A DNA stretch of 12,881 nucleotides. It comes from Armatimonadota bacterium. Lineage in GTDB: Bacteria; Armatimonadota; Armatimonadia; Armatimonadales; Armatimonadaceae. Under the pieces are notes generated by a model. That model had not been told where the DNA came from and ran no database searches. It worked only from the letters and a program-made list of their open reading frames with translations. This document shows positions 1-7,532 of the stretch, piece by piece; positions within the stretch are counted from its first letter, which is position 1, and the number at the start of each line of letters is the position of its first letter. The DNA is taken from NCBI GenBank assembly GCA_014381035.1, contig JACMIS010000358.1, forward strand, positions 1 through 12,881, in the 5' to 3' direction. Both the position numbers and the translations under genes were made by a program.

Positions 1-1142
1 GCGGTCACGCCGCGGAACAGTTCGTGATGTCGCCGCCCATCGGTCTTGCTGACGAGTGGTTCACCGCTCGTCGGGTGCGCGTCGGTGGAGACGTATACGC
101 TGTCCAGGCTCTGCGGGTCGAGTGCGGCCAGCCCTGTATAATCGTCCTCGTCCGGGTAAAGCCGCGTCCCGCCATAGGCGATCTCGTGTTGAATCCAGCC
201 CGATCCATCCCAGCGTGCGTAATGGTAGCGATGGTCCGAGCCGCCCTGTCCCTTCGGCAGTCCCCGCCCGTCCTTCTGCACGCTGAACAGGCACACGGGG
301 TGCTGTTCGCTATCCAGATGCAGGTCGGTCACCCAGGCGACATCGTCGGGACCGCCGCGAAAAACCGTCGTCAAATCCCAGATGTCGCCCGATTTGTCTC
401 GCGTCCTGCTCAGCGGTCCGAACACCGTGCCGTCCGACTGATGGATCTGTCCGTTCCGCACAAAGCCGTGATAGACCGAATTGTCGAAGTTACGCGGATG
501 ATCCTCGGTGCCAATGAAATGAATCGTCCCGACGCCATCGGTCGCGTACTTGAAGTAAGGCGCGTAGCCGCTATACCCCTGCAGGAACATGCCCCCGTAG
601 GTCCAGGTGTCGCCGTTGTCTTCCGAAACCATGTAGTTTTGTTGGTGCCCCAGCGAGCGGAAGAAGTTGTACAGCCGGTTGTTTTCGACGGAGAGAAGGA
701 ACAGGTTCGAGTAAGTGACGTTGTCGCCTCCGAACGGCGGGTGGTCGACGCCGGGCGTTATTAGCTCCCGAATGGGTCCCCACTCGCGCAGGTCGGGCGA
801 CTCGGAAACCCGCCAGTACACCTTCCGCTCCTGCGAATGTTGCGTGTAGACTGCGAGCACCCTGCCGTCCGGTCGGACCTGCAGAGCCGGTCCGTTGTGG
901 TCGTCCTGCTCCAGCTGCTCGTGTAGAACCACGACATGTGTTTCGCCCGTCGCCAGGTCGTGGACGGCGAGCTCGCAGTTCCCCTGACCCGGTTCGGGCG
1001 TCCCGTTATGGTACATTTTTTCCGTGGAACGAATCGACCCCACCAGCAACCTGCCGTTGTGGACGATGACGCGCTCGTCCATAAACCACGACCACGCCCC
1101 GTTATCGTTCAATTCAATAATCCCACGATCAAAAAAACTCAT
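1..1142 (-). CDS. BNR_4-type beta-propeller protein, 3' end outside window
   Basis: An open frame of 380 residues runs from Met at 1142 off the left edge, so the C-terminus is missing. The N-terminal stretch NGAWSWFMDERVIV (residues 14-27), the segment DDHNGPAL (80-87), GHQQNY (165-170), an Asp-box SEDNGDTW (173-180) and RNFDNSVYHGF (217-227) are what I know from the BNR_4 family (PF15892). This is a seven-bladed propeller group that includes or resembles ulvan-lyase-like and sialidase-like proteins. The conserved histidines 82, 166 and 225 are candidate active-site residues. There is no signal peptide, so the protein is predicted to be cytoplasmic, unlike its divergent neighbour. Start choice: two ATGs lie six bases apart (1148 and 1142). 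GGAGG at 1150-1154 is one base from the first and seven from the second, so the second is preferred. The enzymatic activity is unknown; lyase or hydrolase are both possible. Confidence 0.85.
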   Translation of the reverse strand, partial: MSFFDRGIIELNDNGAWSWFMDERVIVHNGRLLVGSIRSTEKMYHNGTPEPGQGNCELAVHDLATGETHVVVLHEQLEQDDHNGPALQVRPDGRVLAVYTQHSQERKVYWRVSESPDLREWGPIRELITPGVDHPPFGGDNVTYSNLFLLSVENNRLYNFFRSLGHQQNYMVSEDNGDTWTYGGMFLQGYSGYAPYFKYATDGVGTIHFIGTEDHPRNFDNSVYHGFVRNGQIHQSDGTVFGPLSRTRDKSGDIWDLTTVFRGGPDDVAWVTDLHLDSEQHPVCLFSVQKDGRGLPKGQGGSDHRYHYARWDGSGWIQHEIAYGGTRLYPDEDDYTGLAALDPQSLDSVYVSTDAHPTSGEPLVSKTDGRRHHELFRGVT

Positions 1143-1149
1143 TTTCATG

Positions 1150-1154
1150 CCTCC
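1150..1154 (-). promoter_or_regulatory. Shine-Dalgarno GGAGG that decides the propeller gene start
   Basis: On the minus strand GGAGG is followed by C and then ATGAAAATG. Spacing to the ATG at 1142 is seven bases, which is optimal. Spacing to the ATG at 1148 is a single base, too short for initiation. Confidence 0.7.
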
Positions 1155-1208
1155 GTGCAATGACTTTATACCGCACGCGGTTGGGCTTTTGCGTCCTACA
1201 AATGGCTG

Positions 1209-1228
1209 CAACCCGTGGGGGCGGGTTG
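1209..1228 (+). repeat. Hairpin just upstream of the DUF5722-like gene
   Basis: CAACCCG (1209-1215) and CGGGTTG (1222-1228) form a perfect 7-bp stem with a 6-base loop, ending 17 bases before the chosen ATG at 1246. It lies in the 103-base divergent intergenic region between the propeller gene and the DUF5722-like gene. It could be a leader hairpin affecting translation of the plus gene, or an operator. I found no convincing promoter pair in this short region; a lone TATAAA occurs on the minus strand about 20 bases before the propeller gene start. Confidence 0.35.
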
Positions 1229-1245
1229 TGTCCCATGTAGTATCT

Positions 1246-3447
1246 ATGTCGCTGATCTCTGCTCGCTCCGCCACTTTAACCTTTTTTCTTTTGTTCGGAA
1301 CGTTTCTGATGACCGTAGTGGGCACAGCTCCCTTCGTGCACGCCGCGCCGCACGCTGTCGTCCCGGTGCCGCTTCGACTCACCGAGATAAACATTCACGA
1401 CGCGACGCTCCGCCGGATAGAGGGGGATACGTGGGAGATCCGGACCACGGGAAGCGATCCGTACCTGTTCACGGAATCCCTACCGGCGTCCGCTGATCTA
1501 CGGCAGCAGCACGTGCTGGCGTTCGAATACTTCAGCACTACCGGCACCGGTACCGTTCAGGTGTTCCTCGACCCGCCAGTCAGCGAAGCGCGTAGTGTTC
1601 ATGGTGCGAATCTGAGTCGTAGCGAGGGCTGGTCCCGGTACGCCGTTGATCTGAACCCGGCACGCGGCGACTCGGTCGGGAAGGTCCGCGCCCTGCGCAT
1701 AGACCTGGGTTCGGAGGCGGGGCGCGTCCTTCAGATTCGCGGGCTGGAACTTCGCGCACGGACGCCGCAGGAAGAACGGCTCGCGGAGCGACTCGTCGTG
1801 TTCCGCGAGGGCGCGAAGCGCAAGGAACAACGCCTGCGCGACCATCTCACTCGCAAGTATGCGTCCCACGTCAGCCGGGTCGCCGTCACCGACAAGAATA
1901 TACAGATCGCCGGGACGGTTCGTGGAGTGAATGCCGGGAGTGCTTTATTTCTCGCCGAGATCCCCCTCTGGGCGGATGTTTTTGAAGCAAAGAGCGCGCT
2001 CCGTAGCCTGACGCCGATCCGCCCGGACACGCGCGGCCGTTTTACGGCAACGATTGCCCGGCACGCTCCCGGCGGAGGCAAGTCACCGGAAAAATACACC
2101 CGGGATCGGCTCTTGTCGCATTGGGCGGTCGTCGGGAAGAACGGGAATCGCTACGAACTGCTGTCGCAGGCGCGTTATCCGGATGCCATTCAGTCCCGGT
2201 CACCGGATTTGCCCGAAGAAAAGCCGCGCAACAAAAAAGGGATCGGCGGACTTGCTGCAGACCGCCCGCTAAGCGACCTGACCGATCTGGGGTTATCGGC
2301 GGCGACCGTCAACATCGTTCTGAACGGTCTGGTTTCGACAACGTCCGGTGCCGGAAAAACGCCTTTTCGGTATGCCGGTCGCACCTGGTATGCCGACGAC
2401 GGACAGATCGCCGATCTGGACCGGACGATGCGAGAAGCGGCGAAGCATCGTCTCATTGTTTCCGCCATCGTTCTCATCGGGCAGGGGGCGAACGCGCCGA
2501 GCAGTTCGTTCAGCCATCGCATCGCGCACCCGGACGCCGACCCCGCCGGGATTTTCGTGATGCCGGACGTGATCAGCGAACGGGGCTTGACGGCGTACGC
2601 GGCGGTGATAAACTTTCTCGCGGAACGTTATAGCCGCAAAGACGGTCGCTACGGGCGAATCCACCACTGGATCCTGCACAACGAAGTCAACGCCGGTTGG
2701 GTGTGGACCAACGCGGGCGAGAAAAGCGCGTTGATGTACATGGACCTGTATCAGCGTTCGATGCGCACCGTTCATTTGATCGCGCGGCAGTACGACCCGC
2801 ACGCCAGAGTGTTTATTTCGCTGGAGCATCACTGGAACATGGTGCCGCAGGCGAATTTCTACCGGGGACAGGAACTGCTGGAAAAACTATCGGAATTCTC
2901 CCGTATCGAGGGTGATTTCAACTGGGGAATCGCGTTCCACCCGTACCCACAAAATCTGTTCGAGCCGCGCGTCTGGGAAGACAACGAGATCGATTTCACG
3001 TTCGGTACGCGGAAGATTACGTTCAGGAACCTGGAAGTGCTGGACGCATGGGTGAAGCTGCCGCGGATGCGTTACGGGGGGAAACAACTGCGCACGGTGC
3101 ATTTGAGCGAGCAGGGACTCAACTCGCGGGATTACGGCGAAACCGCGCTCCGCGATCAGGCGGCGGGAATGGCGTATACCTGGAACAAGTTCAAGGACCT
3201 GGCGACTATCGAAGTTTTCCATTACCACAACTGGGTAGACAACCGGGGCGAGGGGGGACTGCGCATCGGCTTGCGTAAATTCCCCGACGAACCGGGAGAC
3301 CCGCTCGGGCGCAAGCCAATCTGGTTCGTGTATCAGTCGCTCGGCACGGTGCAGGAGGCGGTGGTCACCGCGCCGTACAAGTCGGTCGTGGGCGTACGCG
3401 AGTGGGGCGAGGTACGGCATATTTTCGGGGGTCCCACCCACCGGTAG
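1246..3447 (+). CDS. Secreted DUF5722-like protein, predicted GH-A-type glycoside hydrolase
   Basis: The product has 733 residues. The frame is open from 1024, but the Met at 1246 begins a clear signal peptide: basic start, hydrophobic LTFFLLFGTFLMTVVG (11-26), and likely cleavage after VHA at residue 33. An upstream start would bury this signal and overlap the propeller gene. Residues about 45-175 look like a beta-sandwich carbohydrate-binding module. Residues about 210-310 are an Ig-like region, and 330-715 resemble DUF5722 (PF18989), a TIM barrel. WILHNEVNAGW (475-485) and LSEQGL (620-625) place Glu480 and Glu622 where clan GH-A enzymes carry the acid/base and the nucleophile. The strand-like HWNM (529-532) and FHPYP (564-568) fit the same fold. 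No good Shine-Dalgarno is visible. The last residues GGPTHR are encoded by an inverted repeat. The family assignment is from memory of motifs; the substrate is unknown. Confidence 0.8.
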   Translation: MSLISARSATLTFFLLFGTFLMTVVGTAPFVHAAPHAVVPVPLRLTEINIHDATLRRIEGDTWEIRTTGSDPYLFTESLPASADLRQQHVLAFEYFSTTGTGTVQVFLDPPVSEARSVHGANLSRSEGWSRYAVDLNPARGDSVGKVRALRIDLGSEAGRVLQIRGLELRARTPQEERLAERLVVFREGAKRKEQRLRDHLTRKYASHVSRVAVTDKNIQIAGTVRGVNAGSALFLAEIPLWADVFEAKSALRSLTPIRPDTRGRFTATIARHAPGGGKSPEKYTRDRLLSHWAVVGKNGNRYELLSQARYPDAIQSRSPDLPEEKPRNKKGIGGLAADRPLSDLTDLGLSAATVNIVLNGLVSTTSGAGKTPFRYAGRTWYADDGQIADLDRTMREAAKHRLIVSAIVLIGQGANAPSSSFSHRIAHPDADPAGIFVMPDVISERGLTAYAAVINFLAERYSRKDGRYGRIHHWILHNEVNAGWVWTNAGEKSALMYMDLYQRSMRTVHLIARQYDPHARVFISLEHHWNMVPQANFYRGQELLEKLSEFSRIEGDFNWGIAFHPYPQNLFEPRVWEDNEIDFTFGTRKITFRNLEVLDAWVKLPRMRYGGKQLRTVHLSEQGLNSRDYGETALRDQAAGMAYTWNKFKDLATIEVFHYHNWVDNRGEGGLRIGLRKFPDEPGDPLGRKPIWFVYQSLGTVQEAVVTAPYKSVVGVREWGEVRHIFGGPTHR

Positions 3448-3481
3448 AAGTCGAATGGCTTCTACCGGTGGGTGGGACCCC
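3428..3481. repeat. Perfect 23-bp inverted repeat spanning the stop codon
   Basis: Arms at 3428-3450 and 3459-3481 are perfectly complementary, with an 8-base loop (TCGAATGG). The TAG of the upstream gene at 3445-3447 lies inside the left arm. A second complementary pair, TTTCGGGGGT (3423-3432) and ACCCCCGAAA (3491-3500), brackets it and overlaps the left arm, so two pairings compete. No T-run follows on either strand, so this is not a textbook rho-independent terminator. It may still end transcription, protect the 3' end, or be a dispersed palindromic (REP-like) element. Confidence 0.75.
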
Positions 3482-3523
3482 GTGCCTGGAACCCCCGAAA
3501 CGGAAGTGAATTAAGAGATATAT

Positions 3524-3593
3524 AAGATGCATTTTCACATGATCAAGGCTATGTGATTTTCGAATTCTGTTTCAAAAAAGATGCATTGATCAT
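3524..3593. promoter_or_regulatory. AT-rich segment with paired repeats, possible regulatory region
   Basis: The decamer AAGATGCATT occurs twice, at 3524-3533 and 3578-3587, each followed by TGATCA. Between them lies the inverted repeat TCACAT (3535-3540), 10-base spacer, ATGTGA (3551-3556). The stretch is much more AT-rich than its surroundings and contains no credible ORF. This is the pattern of a protein-binding region, but no known operator is recognised. Confidence 0.3.
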
Positions 3594-3646
3594 AAATAAT
3601 AGGTGGTTTGACGCTCCTCGGTGAAATTCGGCGAACGAGGGGGCGG

Positions 3647-3676
3647 TGGCAAAGAATGCCCGAAACATGGTATTAT
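3647..3676 (+). promoter_or_regulatory. Possible weak sigma70 promoter for the candidate small RNA
   Basis: A -10-like TATTAT at 3671-3676 has only a poor -35 match, TGGCAA at 3647-3652, with an 18-base spacer. It is listed because it lies just upstream of a terminated RNA-like structure with no gene after it. Confidence 0.25.
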
Positions 3677-3775
3677 ATATGCATAGTCGCGTTGGAGTTC
3701 GCTGAAAGAGCAAACCGAAACACGATTATCCCGGCGACTGCATAGCTCACGAGGAGCAATGACAGTCGCTTTTTT
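3677..3775 (+). ncRNA. Candidate small RNA with alternative pairings
   Basis: The roughly 100-base segment ends in a rho-independent terminator and is followed only by the 3' end of a convergent gene. A + transcript here would therefore be a free-standing RNA rather than a leader. The segment GCGACT (3734-3739) can pair with the upstream AGTCGC (3685-3690), with ATGC/GCAT (3679-3682 and 3740-3743) extending the helix past a two-base bulge. Alternatively it pairs with the downstream arm at 3763-3769 to make the terminator. The two pairings exclude each other, as in attenuators and riboswitches. It matches no RNA family I can name. Confidence 0.4.
3734..3775 (+). terminator. Rho-independent terminator
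   Basis: GCGACTG (3734-3740) pairs perfectly with CAGTCGC (3763-3769), followed directly by six T (3770-3775). The 22-base loop contains a smaller stem, GCTC/GAGC. A further pairing of CCCGGCGAC just before with GTTGCCGGG just after encloses the whole unit. Confidence 0.65.
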
Positions 3776-3788
3776 GTTGCCGGGACTC

Positions 3789-3815
3789 CCCCTCCCCTCT
3801 GGAGAGGGGGAGGGG
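3789..3815. repeat. G/C-run hairpin after the permease gene
   Basis: CCCCTCCCC (3789-3797) pairs with GGGGAGGGG (3807-3815), capped by TC/GA and a TGGA loop with one bulged G. It begins eight bases beyond the permease stop codon on the minus strand. No T-run follows, so it is more likely a 3'-end-protecting or palindromic repeat than a canonical terminator. Confidence 0.5.
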
Positions 3816-3822
3816 TAAGTTC

Positions 3823-4863
3823 CTAACCGGTTACTACCTTGCGTGACGCCGCGCGTCGTTTGAGCAGTTCGTCCGCCGTCGCGCCGAGCAGGATCACGGC
3901 TCCCATGACGGCGAAGTTGAGCGAACTCGGGATGCCGAGCAGGTTCACCAGGTTTTGCAGGACCTGGAGCAGGGCGGTTCCGATCAGGATGCCGACCACG
4001 GAACCCTCGCCGCCGCGCAAGCTACAACCGCCAAGCACCGCCGCCGCGATGGCATACAGTTCATGTGAGTTGCCGTGCGATGACGGCGAGACCGAGTTCG
4101 TGTAGAACGCAATCAGGATTCCGGCGACGCCCGCCAACGCTCCGGAAAGTATGTACACGCTGGTGATAACGAACTTAACGTTGATGCCCGAGTATTTCGC
4201 CGCTTCCTCGTTGCGCCCGTCCGCGAAATGATGCCGACCGAAGACCGAGCGGTGCAGAAAGATCCACATGATGACGCTCAGCACGATCAGTACCAGGAAC
4301 GGCATCGGGATACCTGCCACGCTCCCCGTCGCCAGACTCATCAATCCCTTGAAACCCTCGCCATCGCCAAATCCCTTCGTTTCATCGTTCGAGATGAAAC
4401 GTGCCAGACCGCGATAAAACAACAACCCGCACAGCGTGACGATAAATGGTTGCAGGGGGATACGCGTGATCAGTAACCCGTGTATGAGTCCCAGAGCCAT
4501 TGTCAGGGCGAGTGAGCCCAGAACAGCCAGCACAGGAGCCACATGCCACTCGACAAGCATTATGGACAGGATCACGCCGCCGAGGGCAAATACCGATCCG
4601 ACCGAAAGGTCGATGCCACCGGTAATAATGACAACGCCGAGTCCGATGCTGAAAATACCATATAAGCCGATCAGACGCGCCATGTTTTGCAGGTTCACCG
4701 GACTCAGAAAGTTGTTGTTCATCACGGCGACCGCAACGCACAGGACCAACAGAAGCCCGAAAAGACTGAGTTCCTTGCGCGAGTTTCCGAGCATCGTCGC
4801 AAAGGAAGAGGGCGGGGTCGCAGGGTTTTGCGCGGCGACCGCCGGGGTTGAATTCGTTACCAT
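3823..4863 (-). CDS. CUT2-family sugar ABC transporter permease (RbsC-like)
   Basis: The 346-residue product is a multi-pass inner-membrane permease of the branched BPD_transp_2 family (PF02653), which forms the channel of ribose/galactose-type importers. The family motif GGIDLSVGS is at 82-90. The cytoplasmic coupling region NEEAAKYSGI is at 218-227, and a C-terminal AIAAAVLGGCSLRGGEGS block at 271-288. The length fits the family (about 320-350). It is the last gene of the cluster: the ATPase stop is seven bases upstream of this ATG, so the two are surely co-transcribed. No strong Shine-Dalgarno is seen, which fits translational coupling. The usual A-I-G-G-N coupling motif reads A-D-G-R-N (214-218), an acceptable variant. 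Which sugar passes cannot be told from this sequence. Confidence 0.93.
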   Translation of the reverse strand: MVTNSTPAVAAQNPATPPSSFATMLGNSRKELSLFGLLLVLCVAVAVMNNNFLSPVNLQNMARLIGLYGIFSIGLGVVIITGGIDLSVGSVFALGGVILSIMLVEWHVAPVLAVLGSLALTMALGLIHGLLITRIPLQPFIVTLCGLLFYRGLARFISNDETKGFGDGEGFKGLMSLATGSVAGIPMPFLVLIVLSVIMWIFLHRSVFGRHHFADGRNEEAAKYSGINVKFVITSVYILSGALAGVAGILIAFYTNSVSPSSHGNSHELYAIAAAVLGGCSLRGGEGSVVGILIGTALLQVLQNLVNLLGIPSSLNFAVMGAVILLGATADELLKRRAASRKVVTG

Positions 4864-4870
4864 AGTTTGT

Positions 4871-6430
4871 TTATTTCTCGCCTAACACCGCATGATCGGA
4901 GGATGAAACATCCCCGCCGCCAACGGCAAGGTGCATGATCGCTTCTTCCGAGCAGTCCGCCCGGTCCAGTATCCCGGTAATCTGTCCTTCGTGCATCACC
5001 GCGACGCGGTCGCTGAGGAGCAGCACTTCCTCCATGTCGCTACTGATCACCAGAACGCCGACGCCCTGCTTCGCCAATTCCCGGATCAGTGTGTAGATCT
5101 CCGCTTTCGCGCCGACATCTATCCCGCGTGTCGGTTCGTCGAAAATGACCACTTTGGGAGAAAGCGCAAGCCACTTCGCGATGACCACCTTTTGCTGATT
5201 CCCGCCTGAGAGATTCTTCGCCAGAAAGTCCACGCTGGGAGTCTTGACGCCGAGTTGTTTCACGGCTTGCGTCGTGATAGTCGTTTCTTCTCCCCGGCGG
5301 ACCAATCCGAACGCGGAGAAGTTCTCCAGCGCGGGAAGCGCGATGTTTTCGCGTATCGTCATGTCCACGATCAGCCCGGAACGGCGGCGGTCTTCGGGGA
5401 TCAGGTAGATATGTTTGTTGATCGCGTCTTTCGGCGAACGGATTTTCAATGTTTCCGCGCCCATCTGTATCGCACCGGATAGCGGCGGTTCGACGCCGAA
5501 AATCGCCATTGCCAGTTCGGAACGCCCGGACCCGACCAGCCCCGACATGCCCAGTATCTCGCCTTTGCGCACGGAGAAAGACACTTCTTTTTCCGGATAA
5601 CGGAGCGTACGGAGCTTCCTAAGCGTCAGCAGGTCCGGGCGTTCCGGTTCGTCGCGCACATCCGGAATCATCGCGGGTGCCAGATCGCGCCCGACCATGA
5701 GTTTGACCATGCGCTCATGCGTGATCTCCTCGCGAGTCAATCCCCCGGCATTCCGCCCGTCGCGCAAACCGACGACGCGGTCGGCGATCTGACGCACTTC
5801 GTCCAGACGGTGTGAAATGTAGACAACGCCGACCCCTTGCGAACGCAACTCCTGAACGACGGCAAGCAATCGGGCAGTTTCGGTCAGCGTCAGGCTCGAA
5901 GTCGGCTCGTCCATGATCAGGACGCGTGCCTTCAGCGATAACGCCTTTGCGATCTCCACCATCTGTCGTTGCGCGAGCGACAACCGTTCCAGCGGCAGGG
6001 TCGCGGGAAAACGCAGTCCCAGTTGATCCAGATAGGGCTGGGTTTCCCGCACCATCCGTTCCCGATCCATCAAGCGCAGGAAACCGCCCTGGACCGGCTC
6101 CCGACCGAGGAACACGTTCCCGGCGATGTCGAGATTGTCCAGGACATTGAGTTCCTGGTGGATGAAACTGATGCCCAGACGGATCGAGTCCGATACCGAG
6201 CGGATCGTTACCGCTTTTCCATCGCGAAGGATCTCGCCGGTATCCGGTTGATGGATACCGCCGAGAACCTTCATCAGAGTGGACTTACCCGCGCCGTTCT
6301 CGCCGAGGAGCGCGACGACTTCGCCGCTGTGTACCTCGACATCCACGTCGCGTAGTGCCTGCACTCCGGCGAAACGCTTGCTAATGCCGCGCATCGCCAG
6401 TATCGGAGTGGCATCCGGCGTCAGACTCAT
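4871..6430 (-). CDS. CUT2-family sugar ABC transporter ATPase, two ABC domains (RbsA/MglA-like)
   Basis: The 519-residue product is a fused double ATPase that powers sugar import from the cytoplasmic face of the membrane. Domain 1 has Walker A GENGAGKST (43-51), Q-loop Gln92, signature LSLAQRQ (150-156), Walker B VLIMDEP (170-176) and switch His207. Domain 2 has a degenerate P-loop GLVGSGRSEL (297-306), signature LSGGNQQ (407-413), Walker B VVIFDEP (427-433) and Ser464 where the switch His would be. Such asymmetry is normal for the RbsA/MglA/AraG group and implies one fully active ATP site. The ATG shares one base with the stop of the binding-protein gene (TAATG), and GAGG lies seven bases upstream. 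Sugar specificity is not predictable here. Confidence 0.96.
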   Translation of the reverse strand: MSLTPDATPILAMRGISKRFAGVQALRDVDVEVHSGEVVALLGENGAGKSTLMKVLGGIHQPDTGEILRDGKAVTIRSVSDSIRLGISFIHQELNVLDNLDIAGNVFLGREPVQGGFLRLMDRERMVRETQPYLDQLGLRFPATLPLERLSLAQRQMVEIAKALSLKARVLIMDEPTSSLTLTETARLLAVVQELRSQGVGVVYISHRLDEVRQIADRVVGLRDGRNAGGLTREEITHERMVKLMVGRDLAPAMIPDVRDEPERPDLLTLRKLRTLRYPEKEVSFSVRKGEILGMSGLVGSGRSELAMAIFGVEPPLSGAIQMGAETLKIRSPKDAINKHIYLIPEDRRRSGLIVDMTIRENIALPALENFSAFGLVRRGEETTITTQAVKQLGVKTPSVDFLAKNLSGGNQQKVVIAKWLALSPKVVIFDEPTRGIDVGAKAEIYTLIRELAKQGVGVLVISSDMEEVLLLSDRVAVMHEGQITGILDRADCSEEAIMHLAVGGGDVSSSDHAVLGEK

Positions 6431-7452
6431 TACTTGCCTCGCTGCTTATCCAGGTTTGCCTTGAACTCGTCAACGGTTTCCTTGGTGATACCTTGCGTTT
6501 CGACGATCTTCTGTTTGCTTTCAGGAACTCCCGACTTGTCGCCCTTAACGATATCCACCATCATCTTGACTCCCTGGTAGCCGAACTGATACGGCTGTTG
6601 CACCACGGTCGCATAGATCGCGCCCGATTTGATACCGGCGAGGGTCGCGTCTTCCTCATCGAAGCAAATGATCTTTACCTTGCCCGTTTTACCGGCGTCC
6701 GTCACGGCAGAGAGGATCGCGGGTCCGTTGTAGCTCCAGATTCCGACTTCCGCCGCGAGATCCGGGTACTTAGTCAAGGCGTCCGCCGCGTTGGATTTAG
6801 CGCGAGCGCGGTCGGCGTCGTCGGTACGAACATCTAAGATGGTGACCTTGGAACCTTCGAGAGCCTGACGAATCCCCTCTTCGCGTTGTCTGGCATTTTC
6901 CGCGTCGCGCTTGCCGACGAAAAGCATGATTTTGCCGCCCTCGGGGAGTGCCTTTTTAATGAGTTCTCCCGCTTGCTTTCCTGCCGCGACGTTGTCTGTC
7001 CCGATATAGCACATACGCTTACTGCCGGGAGCGTCGCTGTCCTGAGTAATAAGAACCGCTTTCTCCGCGACAGTGTCAAGCCACGCGGTTTGATTCTTCG
7101 GGTCCACCGGGCTGATCGCGATTGCCTTCACGCCTTTCGCAAGAAGGTCTTCCACTTTGCTCTTCTGGTCTGCTGCACCCTCGGTAGGCATGACGAATTG
7201 CAACTCAACGCCCGGCATCTCTTCTACCGCTTTATCGGTCCCTTTGCGAGCGATGGTCCAGAAATCCGACGCGTTGTTCGTCACGAACGCGACCGATATT
7301 TTTTCACCGCTGCCAGAAGGCGCGGTAGATGCGGTGGTCCCGCCGCCGGTGGTGCTGCTGGTATCGGCATTGTTCGCGCCATTGTTGGGGCATCCCGTCA
7401 GAAAAAACGCCGCCGAAACAGCCAGTCCTAACAAAAACTTACTGCGATTCAT
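6430..7452 (-). CDS. Sugar-binding lipoprotein of the CUT2 ABC importer
   Basis: The 340-residue product is the solute receptor that hands a sugar to the permease. Start choice: ATG at 7452, preceded by AAGGAGAG with eight bases of spacing. An in-frame ATG seven codons upstream would sit before the Shine-Dalgarno and add residues ahead of the signal peptide. The lipoprotein signal has MNRSK, a hydrophobic stretch and the lipobox LTGC (18-21), so Cys21 is the predicted lipid anchor. A Ser/Thr/Gly-rich linker (about 22-50) follows. The rest is a Peripla_BP_4 fold (PF13407) starting KISVAFVTNN and including ITQDSDAPGSKR. It is the first of the three importer genes, 135 bases downstream of the GH2 gene. 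A ribose, xylose, galactose or other monosaccharide ligand is possible. Confidence 0.94.
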   Translation of the reverse strand: MNRSKFLLGLAVSAAFFLTGCPNNGANNADTSSTTGGGTTASTAPSGSGEKISVAFVTNNASDFWTIARKGTDKAVEEMPGVELQFVMPTEGAADQKSKVEDLLAKGVKAIAISPVDPKNQTAWLDTVAEKAVLITQDSDAPGSKRMCYIGTDNVAAGKQAGELIKKALPEGGKIMLFVGKRDAENARQREEGIRQALEGSKVTILDVRTDDADRARAKSNAADALTKYPDLAAEVGIWSYNGPAILSAVTDAGKTGKVKIICFDEEDATLAGIKSGAIYATVVQQPYQFGYQGVKMMVDIVKGDKSGVPESKQKIVETQGITKETVDEFKANLDKQRGK

Positions 7453-7515
7453 ATAAAAACTCTCCTTGAGCATAGCGTAATAGCATTATTACTGATTGGT
7501 TATTTACAGTTTCCA

Positions 7516-7528
7516 CAGGAATTTCCTG
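7516..7528. repeat. Short palindrome upstream of the binding-protein gene
   Basis: CAGGAATTTCCTG is a 13-base palindrome about a central T, lying 64 bases upstream of the binding-protein start. It is a possible operator or mRNA-processing site. The 135-base gap shows no convincing -35/-10 pair on the minus strand. Confidence 0.3.
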
Positions 7529-7532
7529 CATG

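Noticed and set aside
24..764. 246-codon plus-strand ORF
   Set aside because: It is antisense to the propeller gene. The minus frame gives clear BNR_4 motifs and an Asp-box, while the plus frame gives low-complexity sequence with no recognisable domain.
1024..1245. N-terminal extension of the DUF5722-like gene to 1024
   Set aside because: It would overlap the divergent propeller gene and bury the signal peptide that starts at 1246.
3535..3556. CRP-type operator
   Set aside because: The half-sites are in the order TCACAT then ATGTGA, the reverse of the TGTGA-N6-TCACA arrangement, with a different spacing.
3677..3775. c-di-GMP, guanidine-II or hammerhead-type RNA
   Set aside because: Short resemblances (GCAAACC, an ACGA in a loop, CTGAAAGAG with CGAAAC) occur, but the conserved cores and helices of these classes are incomplete.
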